NCBI GenBank assembly: GCA_965199235.1
Contig: CBDAQU010000002.1
Coordinates: 2,480,001-2,544,000 of the forward strand
Length of the DNA stretch: 64,000 nt
Reading direction: 5' to 3'
Origin: BOG-908 sp965199235
Lineage (GTDB): Bacteria; Pseudomonadota; Alphaproteobacteria; Acetobacterales; Acetobacteraceae
Positions 60,951 to 64,000 of the stretch are shown here, piece by piece. Under the pieces are notes generated by a model that saw only the letters and a program-made list of their open reading frames with translations, was not told the origin of the DNA and ran no database searches. Both the position numbers and the translations under genes were made by a program. Within the stretch, counting starts at the first letter, position 1. Each line of letters opens with the position of its first letter.

Positions 60951-63221
60951 GTGAAACCGCCTGAACCCAGGCGGCCCAGTGTGTTGCGGGCACCCGAACG
61001 CCGCATTACCGTCCGGCCCCAGGCGAAGTCCGCGAGGTTTTCGGTGCATCCGCCGTCCGATCCCATCGAGTTCGGCTCGTTCCGGCTGACCGCGTCGCGG
61101 CACATCCTGGAGCGGGCTGGCGCGCCGGTTGCGCTAAGCGCGCGCGCGTTCGAGATGCTGCAACTGCTGATCGAGGCACGCGACCGCGTGGTGAGCCGCG
61201 ACGAGATCATGGCCAGGGTCTGGCCTGGGCTGGTGGTGGAGCCGAGCAACATAACAGTGCAGATGTCCGCGCTGCGCCGCGCGCTCGACGATGCCGGCCC
61301 GCAGCCCCAGCTCATCACCACGGTTCCCGGGCGCGGCTACCGGTTCGTCGGACAGATCAGCGGCGCGGCGTCCGATCCGGATACCGAGAGGTCCGAGCCG
61401 GGCTCTGCTCGGCAGGCAGCAGAGGAGCCGCCGCGCTTACCCACCGGGCAGCCGCAGCCGCGTGTCCGCCGTGCTGCCGCGCTGACACTCGGTGGCGCCA
61501 CCTTGCTCGCGGTCGCCGGCGCGGTCGCCTGGCACGAGACGGCCAGGCCGCCGGCGCCGGCACTCTCTCTGGTGGTGATGCCGTTGCGCGACCTGAGCGA
61601 CAGACCGGGCCAGTCTTACCTTGCCGATGCGATCAGCGACGACCTGACGACCGACCTCGCGCAACTGCCCGGCAGCACCGTCATCGCGCGCGAGACCGCG
61701 GACAGCTACAAGGGCCGCGCCGTGCCGGTAACGCAGATCGGGCGCGACCTGCACGCGCGCTATTTGCTGGAGGGCAGCATCCGCAGCGAAGATGCGGTGC
61801 TGCACGTCAACGCCCAGCTCATCGACACCGCCAGCGGCGCGCATCTGTCGGCGCAAAAATTCGATGTGCCCCGGACTGATCCGGGCCTGGCGCGCGACAC
61901 CATCGTCCGGCGCATCGCCTCCTCGCTGAACGTCAAGTTGATTGACGTGGAAAGCGCGCGTGCGCGGCGCGACCGCCCGGACGACCCGACCGCGCTCGAC
62001 CTGTTCTTCCAGGCCCGCTCCGTCCTGGACCACGACGACAGCCTGGCCGGGTTCCGCGCCGCCCAATCCCTGCTTGAGCGGGCGATCACGCTGCAGCCTA
62101 ATTTCGTCGATGCGATCGCGGAGTTGAGCACCGCCCTGGTGCGCAAGACCTTGAGCGTGGAAGATTCAGACTCGGAGGTGGATACTGCCAATGCGCGCGC
62201 TCTTGCGACTCGTGCGCTCTCTCTGTCGCCGCGGCATCCGGTGGCGCTCGCCGCCAGAGCGCAGCTGCTCTATTCCGATGGGCATACCGGCGAGGCCGCC
62301 TATGCAGCCCGGAACGCTCTGGATGCGGAGCCGGCCAACCTCGGCGCTTTGGCCGTGCTGGCGCGCTGCTCCTGGGATCAGGGCCATCTGGACGAGTCGG
62401 CGAGACTCTTCGAGACGATTCTGCGGCTCAACCCGAACGGCGCCACCAACAAGCCGCGTTTTCTGGTGCTCGGCAACATCCGGCTGATGCAGGGTCGCTA
62501 TCCCGAGGCGATCGACCTGGCGCAGCGCGCCATTGCCGGCGACCCGCCGCCCTCACCCGGTGTCGACAGCTGGGGGCGGGCGGAGGGGGCGCACACGCTG
62601 CTGATCGCCGCACTCGCGTTGACCGGCCAGATGCAGGACGCCCAGGCTCTCTATGCCCGCTTTGCCGAATTATGGCCGCACCGCACGGTTTGGCGCATCG
62701 GCGCGCTGGCAAATCGGCCGCTTGCACGGCTGCCCGGCTTTGTCAGGTTCCTCGATGCGCTCCATCAGGCGGGCATGCCGATCACTGCCGACGAACATGC
62801 CGACAATCATGTGCGGCCGAGCGTTGTGCCACTGCCAGCCGAGGCTTTCCTGGCAACGCCGCTGACCCTTCCCGGCGCCGAGACAATCGATACGCCACGT
62901 CTTGCCGTCATGGCGCGGCAAGTTGACGCTCCGTTGATCCTGGACGTGGGCGGCGGGGCGGCTGTCATGCCCGGCGCGATCGTCCGCAGCCCGTCGGAGC
63001 AGGCCGAGGACGACAATTCCTTCGTCGATGCCGCCCTGCAACGAGCGCGGCCTCGGGCCGGCACGCCGGTCGTGGTCATGGGAGATGGAACCTACGGCAG
63101 CGCCGCCTACAATGCAGCGTTGTACCTGCTATCATCCAAACGCCGGCGTGTGGTCTGGTATCGCGGCGGCGAGGAGGCGTGGGCAGCCTCCGGCGGTTCA
63201 TACGAAGACCAGCGGCAATAA
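60951..63221 (+). CDS. CadC/ToxR-type membrane regulator with TPR repeats and a C-terminal rhodanese-like domain
   Basis: 756 aa. Winged-helix DNA-binding domain at residues ~36-135 (FGSFRLTASRHIL ... ALSARAFEMLQLLIEARDRVVSRDEIMARVWP ... VTTVPGRGYRFVG-like). One membrane helix at ~172-192. A TolB/FlgO-like domain follows (VVMPLRDLSDRPGQSYLADAISDDLTTDLAQLPG), then TPR repeats (~345-600), and from ~640 a rhodanese-like fold: PLILDVGGGAAVMPGAI, PVVVMGDGTYGSAAYNAALYLL, VVWYRGGEEAWAASGG. The expected active-site Cys is absent. GTG start 60951. Confidence 0.8.
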   Translation: MKPPEPRRPSVLRAPERRITVRPQAKSARFSVHPPSDPIEFGSFRLTASRHILERAGAPVALSARAFEMLQLLIEARDRVVSRDEIMARVWPGLVVEPSNITVQMSALRRALDDAGPQPQLITTVPGRGYRFVGQISGAASDPDTERSEPGSARQAAEEPPRLPTGQPQPRVRRAAALTLGGATLLAVAGAVAWHETARPPAPALSLVVMPLRDLSDRPGQSYLADAISDDLTTDLAQLPGSTVIARETADSYKGRAVPVTQIGRDLHARYLLEGSIRSEDAVLHVNAQLIDTASGAHLSAQKFDVPRTDPGLARDTIVRRIASSLNVKLIDVESARARRDRPDDPTALDLFFQARSVLDHDDSLAGFRAAQSLLERAITLQPNFVDAIAELSTALVRKTLSVEDSDSEVDTANARALATRALSLSPRHPVALAARAQLLYSDGHTGEAAYAARNALDAEPANLGALAVLARCSWDQGHLDESARLFETILRLNPNGATNKPRFLVLGNIRLMQGRYPEAIDLAQRAIAGDPPPSPGVDSWGRAEGAHTLLIAALALTGQMQDAQALYARFAELWPHRTVWRIGALANRPLARLPGFVRFLDALHQAGMPITADEHADNHVRPSVVPLPAEAFLATPLTLPGAETIDTPRLAVMARQVDAPLILDVGGGAAVMPGAIVRSPSEQAEDDNSFVDAALQRARPRAGTPVVVMGDGTYGSAAYNAALYLLSSKRRRVVWYRGGEEAWAASGGSYEDQRQ

Positions 63222-63296
63222 AGTCCGTATCGGGTTCCAAATCCTTGCTTGCGTGGAGCGCCCATCCTATCCGGAATGATCAATCGGAGACGAGCG

Positions 63297-63662
63297 ATGC
63301 CATCAGACTCAGCAGACGACGCGCCCGGCCTGGCGGTTGACGATAACCTGAAATTGGTTGTGACCTTCAGGTTCGAGGAGCAGTGGCATATCGGGCGTGC
63401 GGACGAGGACGCTGGAGTCACACCCGACACTCGCCTGAAGTTCCCCGCCGGCGGCGGCTTTCGAGAGGGCGCCGGTATCGTGATCGCCCCTGTGCACCTG
63501 CAAGGCCTGTCTTCCGACGAGGTGGCAAAGATCATCCGCCACCGTGCCGAGGACATGGCGATGCTGGCGGAGGCCATAACGATCGCCAACATCCAGTTCC
63601 GGGAAGCCCTGGACTCCGTTGCGTCCGGCGGGGGTTCCGTTGCCCTGGACGACCCGAGCTGA
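63297..63662 (+). CDS. Hypothetical protein
   Basis: 121 aa, acidic, soluble. Reads DDNLKLVVTFRFEEQWHIGRADEDAGVTPDTRLKFPAGGGFREGAGIVIAPVHLQGLSSDEVAKIIRHRAEDM, no signal peptide. ATG 63297 is preceded by GGAGA at 63286-63290; ATG 63276 is an alternative. Located 75 bp after the regulator gene on the same strand, so possibly co-transcribed. Family not recognised. Confidence 0.6.
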   Translation: MPSDSADDAPGLAVDDNLKLVVTFRFEEQWHIGRADEDAGVTPDTRLKFPAGGGFREGAGIVIAPVHLQGLSSDEVAKIIRHRAEDMAMLAEAITIANIQFREALDSVASGGGSVALDDPS

Positions 63663-63672
63663 CAGCTTGTCG

Positions 63673-63788
63673 CTAGAGCAGTGTCACGCAGACTGGAATA
63701 GTCGGAGTGACAACATGCTCGCCAAAACAAGGCCTTAACCGGTTTGAGGTCCGCCTGCTCGCGGACGCTCTGCGTGAAACCGGTCTAG
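63673..63788. repeat. MITE-like module M2, best-preserved copy
   Basis: 116 bp bounded by CTAG. Terminal inverted repeats: CTAGAGCAGTGTCACGCAGA at the left and, on the complement of the right end, CTAGACCGGTTTCACGCAGA (17 of 20 match). Homologous to 9456-9570 and, in its right half, to 40425-40479. No ORF. Size, inverted ends and repetition fit a miniature inverted-repeat element. Confidence 0.75.
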
Positions 63789-64000
63789 CTGCACCGACGG
63801 TCGCGACCGCCCGGCTTGTCCTGCGCCCATTTGGCATGGTCGATGCTGCAGACTTGCTTCCGATCCGCGGCGACGAACGGGCGATGCGTTTCTGGGACTG
63901 CCCTCGTGACGAGACGGTCGAGCAGACGGGCGAGGTTGTAAGGCGCCTTGTGGCCGAAGCCGAAGCGGGCAATGCGCTCAATCGGGCTGCACGCGGGCCC
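63788..64000 (+). CDS. GNAT-family acetyltransferase, N-terminal part, without a clear start codon (partial)
   Basis: The open frame gives TVATARLVLRPFGMVDAADLLPIRGDERAMRFWDCPRDETVEQTGEVVRRLVAEAEAGN, the RimJ/RimL-type GNAT N terminus (TARLVLRPF). It runs off the window edge. Upstream the frame stays open into the M2 repeat, but no ATG, GTG or TTG in frame precedes TARLVLRPF; the first is an ATG at 63836, inside the domain. The repeat insertion may have removed the start. Confidence 0.6.

Noticed and set aside
1..64000. tRNA, rRNA and CRISPR arrays
   Set aside because: I looked for T-loop motifs, rRNA-like stretches and regularly spaced repeats and found none that hold up; TTCGAGTCC-like strings (for example near 53495) lie inside coding sequence.

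Overview
The window looks like a high-GC alphaproteobacterial chromosome, most likely an anoxygenic phototroph of the Acetobacteraceae / Rhodospirillales type (Rhodopila- or Acidiphilium-like). The reasons are a bacteriochlorophyll/carotenoid gene block, a fused IspDF, a dusB-ntrB-ntrC operon, the alphaproteobacterial order NDUFA12 - mlaD - small ORF - DUF2155, and glutathione-dependent formaldehyde oxidation. The lineage is inferred from gene content only. No rRNA, tRNA or CRISPR array was found.

Layout. 1-7266 is the edge of a photosynthesis gene cluster: the 3' end of crtC (+), then crtI-crtB and bchI-bchD-bchO plus a small membrane-protein gene, all on the minus strand. A TGT-N12-ACA palindrome of PpsR/CrtJ type lies just before crtI. 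7.5-9.2 kb holds a small unknown gene, a [2Fe-2S] ferredoxin and a divergent flavin reductase. 9.6-12.7 kb holds a TSCPD-domain protein and the NDUFA12/mlaD/DUF2155 operon. 12.9-17.7 kb holds a secreted beta-repeat protein, otsB, a cupin, a broken SDR and a GT-C glycosyltransferase. 17.9-23.3 kb holds an MsbA-like ABC exporter and the formaldehyde set (class III ADH, S-formylglutathione hydrolase, divergent aldehyde dehydrogenase).

23.4-29.7 kb is an accessory patch: a frameshifted small gene, an EcsC protein, an MmeI-like restriction-modification gene that has lost its methyltransferase core, a translationally coupled pair resembling a membrane effector with a four-helix partner, and an acyltransferase. 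29.7-45 kb is mainly housekeeping: ABC-F, a SWIM/SNF2 helicase, ilvD, dsbB, pgk and gap, next to a transketolase homologue without its catalytic residues. It also holds a DsbA-like protein and a gamma-glutamyltransferase-like lipoprotein. 45-64 kb holds an efflux adaptor/outer-membrane pair without a pump, a YqcI/GntA-like + DUF1989 pair, a Tad pseudopilin trio, a degenerate ABC ATPase, ntrC-ntrB-dusB, ispDF, and a CadC-type regulator fused to TPRs and an inactive rhodanese-like domain.

Dispersed non-coding repeats are a recurring theme. (i) Palindromic TTTTTGCAAAAA-type hairpins occur at five sites. (ii) A MITE-like element bounded by CTAG occurs near 9.5, 40.4 and 63.7 kb. (iii) A ~250-bp structured module at 9.2 and 50.3 kb has a compensatory stem change. 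(iv) GGGTGGGC-type hairpins occur at 19.7, 23.8 and 26.7 kb. The least ordinary protein-level observations are the degenerate transketolase, the degenerate ABC ATPase, the regulator-rhodanese fusion, the gutted MmeI-type gene and the coupled effector/immunity-like pair.
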